From positions 6,820,001 through 6,884,000 of the forward strand of contig JAPYXD010000714.1 of the NCBI GenBank assembly GCA_030998225.1: 64,000 bases of DNA, in the 5' to 3' direction. Below the pieces are notes generated by a model. The model saw only the letters and a program-made list of their open reading frames with translations, searched no databases and was not told where the DNA came from. The stretch comes from Diplolepis rosae. Lineage: Eukaryota; Arthropoda; Insecta; Hymenoptera; Diplolepididae. The position numbers and the translations under genes were made by a program. Shown in pieces: positions 45,529 to 60,100 of this stretch (the stretch's first letter is position 1; every line of letters begins with the position of its first letter).

Positions 45529-48500
45529 ACGCGCATATCATACATGTCAATTTAAAATGACTTAAAAATTCTCTTTTTTCGTGTTTTCGCGTTTTCAGGA
45601 TCATTGATTGCATTATGGGATTTTTTTATAATAAATACAATACTTTTGAAAAAGTATTTCTAACAAAGATTTTTACGCATATATTTTACAGGTCAATTTA
45701 AAATATCCAGAGAATCTTATTCTTCGCGTTATTGCGTATCTATGATTGGTAATTACATTACGGCAGTGATGTTTACTATAAATACAATACATTTGAAAAA
45801 GTATTGTCAACTAAGTTTTTTACGCATATATCTCGCATGTCAATTTAAAATATCTTGAAAATTTTTGAAAAATTTTATTCTTCGGGTTTTCGCGTTTTCA
45901 GGATCAGCAATTGCATTATTGAAAGATGTTTACGCATACAACTTACAGGTCAATTTAAAATATTCAGAGAATCTTATTCTTCGCGTTATCGCGTATCTAT
46001 GATTGGTAATTACACTACGGCAGTGATGTTCACTATAAATATAATACTTTTGAAAAAGTATTGTCAACTAAGTTTTTCACGCATATATCTCACATGTCAA
46101 TGTAAAATATCCAGAGAAACTTATTCTTCGCGTCGTCGCGTAATTATGATTGTTAATTACATTACGGGTGTGATGTTCACTATAAATACAATACTTTTGA
46201 AAAAGTGTGGTCAACTAAGTTTTTACGCATATATCTTTCATTACATGTCAAGTTAAAATATCTTAAAAATTCTTAAAAATTTGTATTTTTCGGGTTTTCA
46301 CGTTTTCAGGATCAGTAATTGCATTATGGAACTGCTCTACTATAAATAAAATACTTTTGAAAAAGTATTTCTAACAAAGATTTTTACGAATATATCTTAC
46401 AGGTCAATGTAAAATATCCAGAGAATCTTATTCTTCGCGTCGTCGCGTAATTCTGATTGTTAATTTCATTACGGGAGTGATGTTCACTATAAATACAATA
46501 CTTTTGAAAAAGTGTGGTCAACTAAGTTTTTTACGCATATATCTTACAGGTCAATTTAAAATATCCAGAGAATCTTATTCTTCGCGTTATCGCGTAATTA
46601 TGATTGGTAATTACACTACGGGAGTGATGTTCACTATAAATACAATACATTTGAAAAAGTATTGCCAACTACGTTTTTTACGCATATATCTCACATGTCA
46701 ATTTAAAATATCTCGAAAATTTTTAAAAAATTTTATTTTTCGGGTTTTCGCGTTTTCAGGATTAGTAATCGCATTGTGGGATCGCTTTACTATAAATGCA
46801 ATACTTCCTGAAAATTATTGTCTATTAAGTTTTTTTATGCATATATCTCACATGTCAATTTAACATATCCAGAGAATCTTATTCTTCGCGTTGTCGCGTA
46901 ATTAGGATTGGTAATTACATTACGGGAGTGATGTTCACTATAAATACAATACTTTTGAAAAAGTGTGGTCAACTAAGTTTTTTACGCATATATCTCACAT
47001 TTCAATTTAAAATATCTTAAAAATTCTTTAAAATTTTTATTTTTTTTGGGTTTTCGCGTTTTCAGGATCAGCAATTGCATTATTGAAAGACGTTTACGCA
47101 TATATCTTACACGTCAATTTAAAATATTCAGAGAATCTTATTCTTCACGTTATCGCGTATCTATGATTGGTAATTACACTACGGGAGTGATGTTCACTAT
47201 AAATATAATACTTTTGAAAAAGTATGGTCAACTAAGTTTTTCACGCGCATATCATACATGTCAATTTAAAATGACTTAAAAATTCTCTTTCTTCGTGTTT
47301 TCGCGTTTTCAGGATCATTGATTGCATTACGGGATTTTTTTATAATAAATAAAATACTTTTAAAAAAGTATTTCTAACAAAGATTTTTACGCATATATCT
47401 TACAGGTCAATTTAAAATATCCAGAGAATCTTATTCTTCGCGTTATCGCGTATCTATGATTGGTAATTACATTACGGCAGTGATGTTTACTGTAAATACA
47501 ATACTTTTGAAAAAGTATTGTCAACTAAGTTCTTTACGCATATATCTCACATGTCAATTTAAAATATCTTGAAAATTTTTAATAAATTTTATTCTTTGGG
47601 TTTTCGCGTTTTCAGGATCAGCAATTGCATTATTGAAAGATGTTTACGCATATAACTTACAGGTCAATTTAAAATGTTCAGAGAATCTTATTCTTCGCGT
47701 TATCGCGTATCTATGATTGGTAATTACACTACGGGAGTGATGTTCACTATAAATATAATGCTTTTGAAAAAGTATTGTCAACTAAGTTTTTCACGCATAT
47801 ATCTTACAGGTCAATTTAAAATATCCAGAGAATCTTATTCTTCGCGTTATAGCGTAATTATGATTGGTAATTACATTACGGGTGTGATGTTCACTATAAA
47901 TAAAATACTTTTGAAAAAGTGTGGTCAACTAAGTTTTTTACGCACATATCTTACATTACATGTCAATTTAAAATATCTTAAAAATTCTTAAAATTTTTAT
48001 TTTTCGGGTTTTCGCGTTTTTAGGATTAGTAATTGCATTATGGAATTGCTCTACTATAAACAAAATACTTTTGGAAAAGTATTTCTAACAAGGATTTTTA
48101 CGCATATATCTTACAGGTCAATGTAAAATATCCAGAGAATCTTATTCTTCGCGTCGTCGCGTAATTATGATTGTTAATTACATTACGGGTGTGATGTTCA
48201 CTATAAATACAATACTTTTGAAAAAGTGTGGTCAACTAAGTTTTTTACGCATATATCTTACATGTCAATTTAAAATATCCAGAGAATCTTATTCTTCGCG
48301 TTATCGCGTAATTATGATTGGTAATTACACTACGGGAGTGATGTTCACTATAAATATAATACTTTTGAAAAAGTATTATCAACTAAGTTTTTCACGCATA
48401 TATCTTACATTACATGTCAATTTAAAATTTCTTAAAAATTCTTAAAAATTTGTATTCTTCTGGTTTTCACGTTTTCAGGATCAGTAATTGCATTATGGAA

Positions 48501-50886
48501 TTGCTCTACTATAAATAAAATACTTTTGGAAAAGTATTTCTAACAAAGATTTTTACGTATATATCTTACAGGTCAATGTAAAATATCCAGAGAATCTTAT
48601 TCTTCGCGTCGTCGCGTAATTATGATTGTTAATTGCATTACGGGAGTGATGTTCACTATAAATACAATACTTTTGAAAAAGTGTGGTCAACTAAGTTTTT
48701 TACGCATATATCTTACAGGTCAATTTAAAATATCCAGAGAATCTTATTCTTCGCGTTATCGCGTAATTATGATTGGTAATTACACTACGGGAGTGATGTT
48801 CACTATAAATACAATACATTTAAAAAAGTATCGCCAACTAAGTTTTTTACGCATATATCTCACATGTCAATTTAAAATATCTCGAAAATTTTTAAAAAAT
48901 TTTATTTTTCGGGTTTTCGCGTTTTCAGGATTAGTAATCGCATTGTGGGATCGCTTTACTATAAATGCAATACTTCCTGAAAATTATTGTCTTTTATGTT
49001 ATTTGATGGATATATCTCTCAGGTCAATTTAACATATCCAGAGAATCTTATTCTTCGCGTTGTCGCGTAATTATGATTGGTAATTACATTACGGGAGTGA
49101 TGTTCACTATAAATACAATACTTTTGAAAAAGTGTTGTCAACTAAGTTTTTTACGCATATATCTCACATTTCAATTTAAAATATCTTAAAAATTCTTTAA
49201 AATTTTTATTTTTTTTGGGTTTTCGCGTTTTCAGGATCAGCAATTGCATTATTGAAAGACGTTTACGCATATATCTTACACGTCAATTTAAAATATTCAG
49301 AGAATCTTATTCTTCACGTTATCGCGTATCTATGATTGGTAATTACACTACGGGAGTGATGTTCACTATAAATATAATACTTTTGAAAAAGTATGGTCAA
49401 CTAAGTTTTTCACGCGCATATCATACATGTCAATTTAAAATGACTTAAAAATTCTCTTTCTTCGTGTTTTCGCGTTTTCAGGATCATTGATTGCATTACG
49501 GGATTTTTTTATAATAAATAAAATACTTTTAAAAAAGTATTTCTAACAAAGATTTTTACGCATATATCTTACAGGTCAATTTAAAATATCCAGAGAATCT
49601 TATTCTTCGCGTTATCGCGTATCTATGATTGGTAATTACATTACGGCAGTGATGTTTACTGTAAATACAATACTTTTGAAAAAGTATTGTCAACTAAGTT
49701 CTTTACGCATATATCTCACATGTCAATTTAAAATATCTTGAAAATTTTTAATAAATTTTATTCTTTTGGGTTTTCGCGTTTTCAGGATCAGCAATTGCAT
49801 TATTGAAAGATGTTTACGCATATATCTTACAGGTCAATTTAAAATATTCAGAGAATCTTATTCTTCGCGTTATCGCGTAATTATGATTGGTAATTACACT
49901 ACGGGAGTGATGTTCACTATAAATATAATACTTTTGAAAAAGTATTATCAACTAAGTTTTTCACGCATATATCTTACATATCAAATTAAAATATCTTAAA
50001 AATTCTTAAAATTTTTATTTTTCGGGTTTTCTCGTTTTCAGTATTAGTAATCGCATTATGGGATCGCTTTACTATAAATGCAATACTTCCGAAAAATCAT
50101 TGTCAACCAAGTTTTTTTACGCATATATCTTACATTACATGTCAACTTAAAATATCTTAAAAATTCTTAAAAATGTTTAATTTTCGGGTTTTCGCGTTTT
50201 CAGGATTAGTAATTGCATTATGGAATTGCTCTACTATAAATAAAATACTTTTGCAAAAGTATTTCTAACAAAGATTTTTACGCATATATCTTACAGTTCA
50301 ATTTAAAATATCCAGAGAATCTTATTCGTCGCGTTATCGCGTAATTATGATTGGTAATTACATTACGGGAGTGATGTTCACTATAAATATAATACTTTTG
50401 AAAAAGTATTGTCAACTAAGTGTTTGACGCATATATCTCACATGCCAATTTAAAATATATTAAAAATACTTAAAATTTTTATTTGTCGGGTTTTCGCGTT
50501 TTCAGGATCAGTAATTGCATTATGTGATCGCTTTACTATAGATGCAATAGTTCCGAAAAATCATTGTCAACCAAGTTTATTTTACGCATATATCTTACAT
50601 GTCAAATTAAAATATCTTAAAAATTCTTAAAAATTTTTATTTTGCGGGTTTTCGCGTTTTCAGGTTTAGTAATTGCATTATAGAATTGCTCTACTATAAA
50701 TAAAATACTTTTGAAAAAGTATTTCTAACAAAGATTTTTACGCATATATCTTATAGGTCAATTTAAAATATCCAGAGAATCTTATTCTTCGCGTTACCGG
50801 GTATATATGATTGGTAATTACACCACGGGAGTGATTTTTACTATAAATACAATACTTTTGAAAAAGTATTGTAAATAAAGTTTTTC
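45529..50886 (+). repeat. 5-kb higher-order unit, copy 3, 5358 bp with two E2
   Basis: E1 at 45529, E2 at 47243 and again at 49412, next E1 at 50887. It is 393-395 bp longer than copies 1 and 2 and has a rearranged centre: a D-A-C'-A-E2-A-C block is present twice. Copy 4 matches it at a constant offset of 5357-5358 bp up to about 54600, so copies 3 and 4 form a sub-pair distinct from copies 1 and 2. Confidence 0.92.
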
Positions 50887-53800
50887 ACGCGCATATCATA
50901 CATGTCAATTTAAAATGACTTAAAAATTCTCTTTTTTTCGTGTTTTCGCGTTTTCAGGATCATTGATTGCATTATGGGATTTTTTTATAATAAATACAAT
51001 ACTTTTGAAAAAGTATTTCTAACAAAGATTTTTACGCATATATTTTACAGGTCAATTTAAAATATCCAGAGAATCTTATTCTTCGCGTTATTGCGTATCT
51101 ATGATTGGTAATTACATTACGGCAGTGATGTTTACTATAAATACAATACATTTGAAAAAGTATTGTCAACTAAGTTTTTTACGCATATATCTCGCATGTC
51201 AATTTAAAATATCTTGAAAATTTTAAAAAAATTTTATTCTTCGGGTTTTTGCGTTTTCAGGATCAGCAATTGCATTATTGAAAGATGTTTACGCATATAT
51301 CTTACAGGTCAATTTAAAATATTCAGAGAATCTTATTCTTCGCGTCGTCGCGTATCTATGATTGGTAATTACACTACGGCAGTGATGTTCACTATAAATA
51401 TAATACTTTTGAAAAAGTATTGTCAACTAAGTTTTTTATGCATATATCTCACATGTCAATTTAAAATATCCAGAGAATCTTATTCTTCGCGTCGTCGCGT
51501 AATTATGATTGTTAATTACATTACGGGTGTGATGTTCACTATAAATACAATACTTTTGAAAAAGTGTGGTCAACTAAGTTTTTACGCATATATCTTTCAT
51601 TACATGTCAAGTTAAAATATCTTAAAATTCTTAAAAATTTGTATTTTTCGGGTTTTCACGTTTTCAGGATCAGTAATTGCATTATGGAACTGCTCTACTA
51701 TAAATAAAATACTTTTGAAAAAGTATTTCTAACAAAGATTTTTACGAATATATCTTACAGGTCAATGTAAAATATCCAGAGAATCTTATACTTCGCGTCG
51801 TCGCGTAATTCTGATTGTTAATTACATTACGGGAGTGATGTTCACTATAAAAACAATACTTTTGAAAAAGTGTGGTCAACTAAGTTTTTTACGCATATAT
51901 CTTACATGTCAATTTAAAATATCCAGAGAATCTTATTCTTCGCGTTATCGCGTAATTATGATTGGTAATTACACTACGGGAGTGATGTTCACTAAAAATA
52001 CAATACATTTGAAAAAGTATTGCCAACTACGTTTTTTACGCATATATCTCACATGTCAATTTAAAATATCTCGAAAATTCTTAAAAATTTTTATTCTTCG
52101 GGGTTTCGCGTTTTCAGGATTAGTAATCGCATTGTGGGATCGCGTTACTATAAATGCAATACTTCCTAAAAATTATTGTCCATCAAATTTTTTATGCATA
52201 CATCTCACATGTCAATTTAAAATATCCAGAGAATCTTATTCTTCGCGTCGTCGCGTAATTATGATTGTTAATTGCATTACGGGAGTGATGTTCACTATAA
52301 ATACAATACTTTTGAAAAAGTGTGGTCAACTAAGTTTTTTACGCATATATCTCACATTTCAATTTAAAATATCTTAAAAATTCTTTAAAATTTTTATTTT
52401 TTTTGGGTTTTCGCGTTTTCAGGATCAGCAATTGCATTATTGAAAGACGTTTACGCATATATCTTACACGTCAATTTAAAATATTCAGAGAATCTTATTC
52501 TTCACGTTATCGCGTATCTATGATTGGTAATTACACTACGGGAGTGATGTTCACTATAAATATAATACTTTTGAAAAAGTATGGTCAACTAAGTTTTTCA
52601 CGCGCATATCATACATGTCAATTTAAAATGACTTAAAAGTTCTCTTTCTTCGTGTTTTCGCGTTTTCAGGATCATTGATTGCATTACGGGATTTTTTTAT
52701 AATAAATAAAATACTTTTAAAAAAGTATTTCTAACAAAGATTTTTACGCATATATCTTACAGGTCAATTTAAAATATCCAGAGAATCTTATTCTTCGCGT
52801 TATCGCGTATCTATGATTGGTAATTACATTACGGCAGTGATGTTTACTGTAAATACAATACTTTTGAAAAAGTATTGTCAACTAAGTTCTTTACGCATAT
52901 ATCTCACATGTCAATTTAAAATATCTTGAAAATTTTTAATAAATTTTATTCTTTGGGTTTTCGCGTTTTCAGGATCAGCAATTGCATTATGGAAAGATTT
53001 TTACGCATATAACTTACAGGTCAATTTAAAATATTCAGAGAATCTTATTCTTCGCGTTATCGCGTATCTATGATTGGTAATTACACTACGGGAGTGATGT
53101 TCACTATAAATATAATGCTTTTGAAAAAGTATTGTCAACTAAGTTTTTCACGCATATATCTTACAGGTCAATTTAAAATATCCAGAGAATCTTATTCTTC
53201 GCGTTATAGCGTAATTATGATTGGTAATTACATTACGGGTGTGATGTTCACTATAAATACAATACTTTTGAAAAAGTGTGGTCAACTAAGTTTTTTACGC
53301 ACATATCTTACATTACATGTCAATTTAAAATATCTTAAAAATTCTTAAAATTTTTATTTTTCGGGTTTTCGCGTTTTTAGGATTAGTAATTGCATTATGG
53401 AATTGCTCTACTATAAACAAAATACTTTTGGAAAAGTATTTCTAACAAGGATTTTTACGCATATATCTTACAGGTCAATGTAAAATATCCAGAGAATCTT
53501 ATTCTTCGCGTCGTCGCGTAATTATGATTGTTAATTACATTACGGGTGTGATGTTCACTATAAATACAATACTTTTGAAAAAGTGTGGTCAACTATGTTT
53601 TTTACGCATATATCTTACATGTCAATTTAAAATATCCAGAGAATCTTATTCTTCGCGTTATCGCGTAATTATGATTGGTAATTACACTACGGGAGTGATG
53701 TTCACTATAAATATAATACTTTTGAAAAAGTATTATCAACTAAGTTTTTTACGCATATATCTTACATTACATGTCAATTTAAAATTTCTTAAAAATTCTT

Positions 53801-55692
53801 AAAAATTTGTATTCTTCGGGTTTTCACGTTTTCAGGATTAGTAATTGCATTATGGAATTGCTCTACTATAAATAAAATACTTTTGGAAAAGTATTTCTAA
53901 CAAAGATTTTTACGCATATATCTTACAGGTCAATGTAAAATATCCAGAGAATCTTATTCTTCGCGTCGTCGCGTAATTATGATTGTTAATTACATTACGG
54001 GTGTGATGTTCACTATAAATACAATACTTTTGAAAAAGTGTGGTCAACTATGTTTTTTACGCATATATCTTACAGGTCAATTTAAAATATCCAGAGAATC
54101 TTATTCTTCGCGTTATCGCGTAATTATGATTGGTAATTACATTACGGGAGTGATGTTCACTATAAATACAATACATTTAAAAAAGTATTGTCAACTTAGG
54201 TTTTTTACGCATATATCTCACATGTCAATTTAAAATATCTCGAAAATTTTTAAAAAATTTTATTCTTCGGGGTTTCGCGTTTTCAGGATTAGTAATCGCA
54301 TTGTGGGATCGCGTTACTATAAATGCAATACTTCCTAAAAATTATTGTCCATCAAATTTTTTATGCATACATCTCACATGTCAATTTAAAATATCCAGAG
54401 AATCTTATTCTTCGCGTTGTCGCGTAATTATGATTGGTAATTACATTACGGGAGTGATGTTCACTATAAATACAATACTTTTGAAAAAGTGTGGTCAACA
54501 AAGTTTTTTACGCATATATCTTACATTTCAATTTAAAATATCTTAAAAATTCTTTAAAATTTTTATTTTTTTTGGGTTTTCGCGTTTTCAGGATCAGCAA
54601 TTGCATTATTGAAAGACGTTTACGCATATATCTTACACGTCAATTTAAAATATTCAGAGAATCTTATTCTTCGCGTTATCGCGTAATTATGATTGGTAAT
54701 TACACTACGGGAGTGATGTTCACTATAAATATAATACTTTTGAAAAAGTATTATCAACTAAGTTTTTCACGCATATATCTTACATATCAAATTAAAATAT
54801 CTTAAAAATTCTTAAAATTTTTATTTTTCGGGTTTTCTCGTTTTCAGTATTAGTAATCGCATTATGGGATCGCTTTACTATAAATGCAATACTTCCGAAA
54901 AATCATTGTCAACCAAGTTTTTTTACGCATATATCTTACATTACATGTCAACTTAAAATATCTTAAAAATTCTTAAAAATGTTTAATTTTCGGGTTTTCG
55001 CGTTTTCAGGATTAGTAATTGCATTATGGAATTGCTCTACTATAAATAAAATACTTTTGCAAAAGTATTTCTAACAAAGATTTTTACGCATATATCTTAC
55101 AGTTCAATTTAAAATATCCAGAGAATCTTATTCGTCGCGTTATCGCGTAATTATGATTGGTAATTACATTACGGGAGTGATGTTCACTATAAATATAATA
55201 CTTTTGAAAAAGTATTGTCAACTAAGTGTTTGACGCATATATCTCACATGCCAATTTAAAATATATTAAAAATACTTAAAATTTTTATTTGTCGGGTTTT
55301 CGCGTTTTCAGGATCAGTAATTGCATTATGTGATCGCTTTACTAAAGATGCAATAGTTCCGAAAAATCATTGTCAACCAAGTTTATTTTACGCATATATC
55401 TTACATGTCAAATTAAAATATCTTAAAAATTCTTAAAAATTTTTATTTTTCGGGTTTTCGCGTTTTCAGGTTTAGTAATTGCATTATAGAATTGCTCTAC
55501 TATATATAAAATACTTTTGAAAAAGTATTTCTAACAAAGATTTTTACGCATATATCTTATAGGTCAATTTAAAATATCCAGAGAATCTTATTCTTCGCGT
55601 TACCGGGTATATATGATTGGTAATTACACCACGGGAGTGATTTTTACTATAAATACAATACTTTTGAAAAAGTATTGTAAATAAAGTTTTTC
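50887..55692 (+). repeat. 5-kb higher-order unit, copy 4, 4806 bp
   Basis: E1 at 50887, a single E2 at 52600, next E at 55693. It tracks copy 3 at 5357 bp but lacks the second E2 block, a loss of about 551 bp (A + E2 + A + C). The break can be placed inside the A monomer at 54622, which has the C'-following head (CTTACACGTC) and the core and tail of the A at 49816 in copy 3. Confidence 0.92.
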
Positions 55693-55838
55693 ACGCGCAT
55701 ATCATACATGTCAATTTAAAATGACTTAAAAATTCTCTTTTTTCGTGTTTTCGCGTTTTCAGGATCATTGATTGCATTACGGGATTTTTTTATAATAAAT
55801 AAAATACTTTTAAAAAAGTATTTCTAACAAAGATTTTT
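55693..55838 (+). repeat. Chimeric E1/E2 monomer, recombination junction
   Basis: The left part is E1 (six-T run before CGTG; diagnostic T at 55741, where E2 has C). The right part is the E2 of this array (GCATTACGGG with C at 55780, then TAAATAAAATAC and TTTTAAAAAAG). The switch therefore lies between 55741 and 55780. It is the simplest trace of an unequal crossover between E1 and E2 that removed about 3.9 kb. Confidence 0.9.
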
Positions 55839-57165
55839 ACGCATATATCTTACAGGTCAATTTAAAATATCCAGAGAATCTTATTCTTCGCGTTATCGCG
55901 TATCTATGATTGGTAATTACATTACGGCAGTGATGTTTACTGTAAATACAATACTTTTGAAAAAGTATTGTCAACTAAGTTCTTTACGCATATATCTCAC
56001 ATGTCAATTTAAAATATCTTGAAAATTTTAAAAAAATTTTATTCTTCGGGTTTTTGCGTTTTCAGGATCAGCAATTGCATTATTGAAAGATGTTTACGCA
56101 TATATCTTACAGGTCAATTTAAAATATTCAGAGAATCTTATTCTTCGCGTTATCGCGTAATTATGATTGGTAATTACACTACGGGAGTGATGTTCACTAT
56201 AAATATAATACTTTTGAAAAAGTATTATCAACTAAGTTTTTCACGCATATATCTTACATATCAAATTAAAATATCTTAAAAATTCTTAAAATTTTTATTT
56301 TTCGGGTTTTCTCGTTTTCAGTATTAGTAATCGCATTATGGGATCGCTTTACTATAAATGCAATACTTCCGAAAAATCATTGTCAACCAAGTTTTTTTAC
56401 GCATATATCTTACATTACATGTCAACTTAAAATATCTTAAAAATTCTTAAAAATGTTTAATTTTCGGGTTTTCGCGTTTTCAGGATTAGTAATTGCATTA
56501 TGGAATTGCTCTACTATAAATAAAATACTTTTGCAAAAGTATTTCTAACAAAGATTTTTACGCATATATCTTACAGTTCAATTTAAAATATCCAGAGAAT
56601 CTTATTCGTCGCGTTATCGCGTAATTATGATTGGTAATTACATTACGGGAGTGATGTTCACTATAAATATAATACTTTTGAAAAAGTATTGTCAACTAAG
56701 TGTTTGACGCATATATCTCACATGCCAATTTAAAATATATTAAAAATACTTAAAATTTTTATTTTTTGGGTTTTCGCGTTTTCAGGATCAGTAATTGCAT
56801 TATGTGATCGCTTTACTATAGATGCAATAGTTCCGAAAAATCATTGTCAACCAAGTTTTTTTACGCATATATCTTACATGTCAATTTAAAATATCTCAAA
56901 AATTTTTTAAAATTTTTATTCTTTGGGTTTTTACGTTTTCAGGATCAGTAATTGCATTATAGAATTGCTCTACTATATATAAAATACTTTTGAAAAAGTA
57001 TTTCTAACAAAGATTTTTACGCATATATCTTATAGGTCAATTTAAAATATCCAGAGAATCTTATTCTTCGCGTTACCGGGTATATATGATTGGTAATTAC
57101 ACCACGGGAGTGATTTTTACTATAAATACAATACTTTTGAAAAAGTATTGTAAATAAAGTTTTTC
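55693..57165 (+). repeat. 5-kb higher-order unit, copy 5: deleted 10-monomer form, 1473 bp
   Basis: Order: E1/E2 chimera, A, C, A, D, F, A, D2, B, A. Length agrees with copy 3 minus the 3883 bp between its E1 (45529) and second E2 (49412), which leaves 1475 bp. The A after the chimera has TTTACTGTAAAT and AAGTTCTTTACG, the signatures of the A that follows E2, not E1. The monomer order equals that of 11511-12986. Confidence 0.92.
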
Positions 57166-60100
57166 ACGCGCATATCATACATGTCAATTTAAAATGACTT
57201 AAAAATTCTCTTTTTTCGTGTTTTCGCGTTTTCAGGATCATTGATTGCATTATGGGATTTTTTTATAATAAATACAATACTTTTGAAAAAGTATTTCTAA
57301 CAAAGATTTTTACGCATATATTTTACAGGTCAATTTAAAATATCCAGAGAATCTTATTCTTCGCGTTATTGCGTATCTATGATTGGTAATTACATTACGG
57401 CAGTGATGTTTACTATAAATACAATACATTTGAAAAAGTATTGTCAACTAAGTTTTTTACGCATATATCTCACATGTCAATTTAAAATATCTTGAAAATT
57501 TTAAAAAAATTTTATTCTTCGGGTTTTTGCGTTTTCAGGATCAGCAATTGCATTATTGAAAGATGTTTACGCATATATCTTACAGGTCAATTTAAAATAT
57601 TCAGAGAATCTTATTCTTCGCGTTATCGCGTATCTATGATTGGTAATTACACTACGGCAGTGATGTTCACTATAAATATAATACTTTTGAAAAAGTATTG
57701 TCAACTAAGTTTTTCATGCATATATCTCACATGTCAATTTAAAATATCCAGAGAATCTTATTCTTCGCGTCGTCGCGTAATTATGATTGTTAATTACATT
57801 ACGGGTGTGATGTTCACTATAAATACAATACTTTTGAAAAAGTGTGGTCAACTAAGTTTTTTATGCATATATCTCACATGTCAATTTAAAATATCCAGAG
57901 AATCTTATTCTTCGCGTTATAGCGTAATTATGATTGGTAATTACATTACGGGTGTGATGTTCACTATAAATACAATACTTTTGAAAAAGTGTGGTCAACT
58001 AAGTTTTTTACCCACATATCTTACATTACATGTCAATTTAAAATATCTTAAAAATTCTTAAAAATTTGTATTTTTTCGGGTTTTCACGTTTTCAGGATCA
58101 GTAATTGCATTATGGAACTGCTCTACTATAAATAAAATACTTTTGAAAAAGTATTTCTAACAAAGATTTTTACGAATATATCTTACAGGTCAATGTAAAA
58201 TATCCAGAGAATCTTATTCTTCGCGTCGTCGCGTAATTCTGATTGTTAATTACATTACGGGAGTGATGTTTACTATAAATACAATACTTTTGAAAAAGTG
58301 TGGTCAACTAAGTTTTTTACGCATATATCTTACAGGTCAATTTAAAATATCCAGAGAATCTTATTCTTCGCGTTATAGCGTAATTATGATTGGTAATTAC
58401 ATTACGGGAGTGATGTTCACTATAAATACAATACTTTTGAAAAAGTGTGGTCAACTAAGTTTTTTACCCACATATCTTACATTACATGTCAATTTAAAAT
58501 ATCTTAAAAATTCTTAAAAATTTGTATTTTTCGGGTTTTCACGTTTTCAGGATCAGTAATTGCATTATGGAACTGCTCTACTATAAATAAAACACTTTTG
58601 GAAAAGTATTTCTAACAAGGATTTTTACGCATATATCTTACAGGTCAATGTAAAATATCCAGAGAATCTTATTCTTCGCGTCGTAGCGTAATTATGATTG
58701 TTAATGACATTACGGGTGTGATGTTCACTGTAAATACAATACTTTTGAAAAAGTATTGCCAACTACGTTTTTTACGCATATATCTCACATGTCAATTTAA
58801 AATATCTCGAAAATTTTTAAAAAATTTTATTTTTCGGGTTTTCGCGTTTTCAGGATTAGTAATCGCATTGTGGGATCGCTTTACTATAAATGCAATACTT
58901 CCTAAAAATTATTGTCTATTAAGTTTTTTTATGCATATATCTCACATGTCAATTTAAAATATCCAGAGAATCTTATTCTTCGCATAGTCGCGTAATTATG
59001 ATTGGTAATTACATTACGGGAGTGATGTTCACTATAAATACAATACTTTTGAAAAAGTGTGGTCAACTAAGTTTTTTACGCATATATCTCACATTTCAAT
59101 TTAAAATATCTTAAAAATTCTTTAAAATTTTTATTTTTTTTGGGTTTTCGCGTTTTCAGGATCAGCAATTGCATTATTGAAAGACGTTTACGCATATATC
59201 TTACACGTCAATTTAAAATATTCAGAGAATCTTATTCTTCACGTTATCGCGTATCTATGATTGGTAATTACACTACGGGAGTGATGTTCACTATAAATAT
59301 AATACTTTTGAAAAAGTATGGTCAACTAAGTTTTTCACGCGCATATCATACATGTCAATTTAAAATGACTTAAAAATTCTCTTTCTTCGTGTTTTCGCGT
59401 TTTCAGGATCATTGATTGCATTATGGGATTTTTTTATAATAAATAAAATACTTTTAAAAAAATATTTCTAACAAAGATTTTTACGCATATATCTTACAGG
59501 TCAATTTAGAATATCCAGAGAATCTTATTCTTCGCGTTATCGCGTATATATGATTGGTAATTACACCACGGGAGTGATTTTTACTATAAATACAATACTT
59601 TTGAAAAAGTATTGTCAACTAAGTTTTTTACGCATATATCTTACAGGTCAATTTAAAATATTCAGAGAATCTTATTCTTCGCGTCGTCGCGTAATTATGA
59701 TTGTTAATTACATTACGGGTGTGATGTTCACTATAAATACAATACTTTTGAAAAAGTGTGGTCAACTAAGTTTTTTACGCATATATCTTACAGGTCAATT
59801 TAAAATATCCAGAGAATCTTATTCTTCGCGTTATCGCGTATCTATGATTGGTAATTACACTACGGGAGTGATGTTCACTATAAATATAATACTTTTGAAA
59901 AAGTATGGTCAACTAAGTTTTTCACGCGCATATCATACATGTCAATTTAAAATGACTTAAAATTCTCTTTCTTCGTGTTTTCGCGTTTTCAGGATCATTG
60001 ATTGCATTATGGGATTTTTTTATAATAAATAAAATACTTTTAAAAAAGTATTTCTAACAAAGATTTTTACGCATATATCTTACAGGTCAATTTAAAATAT

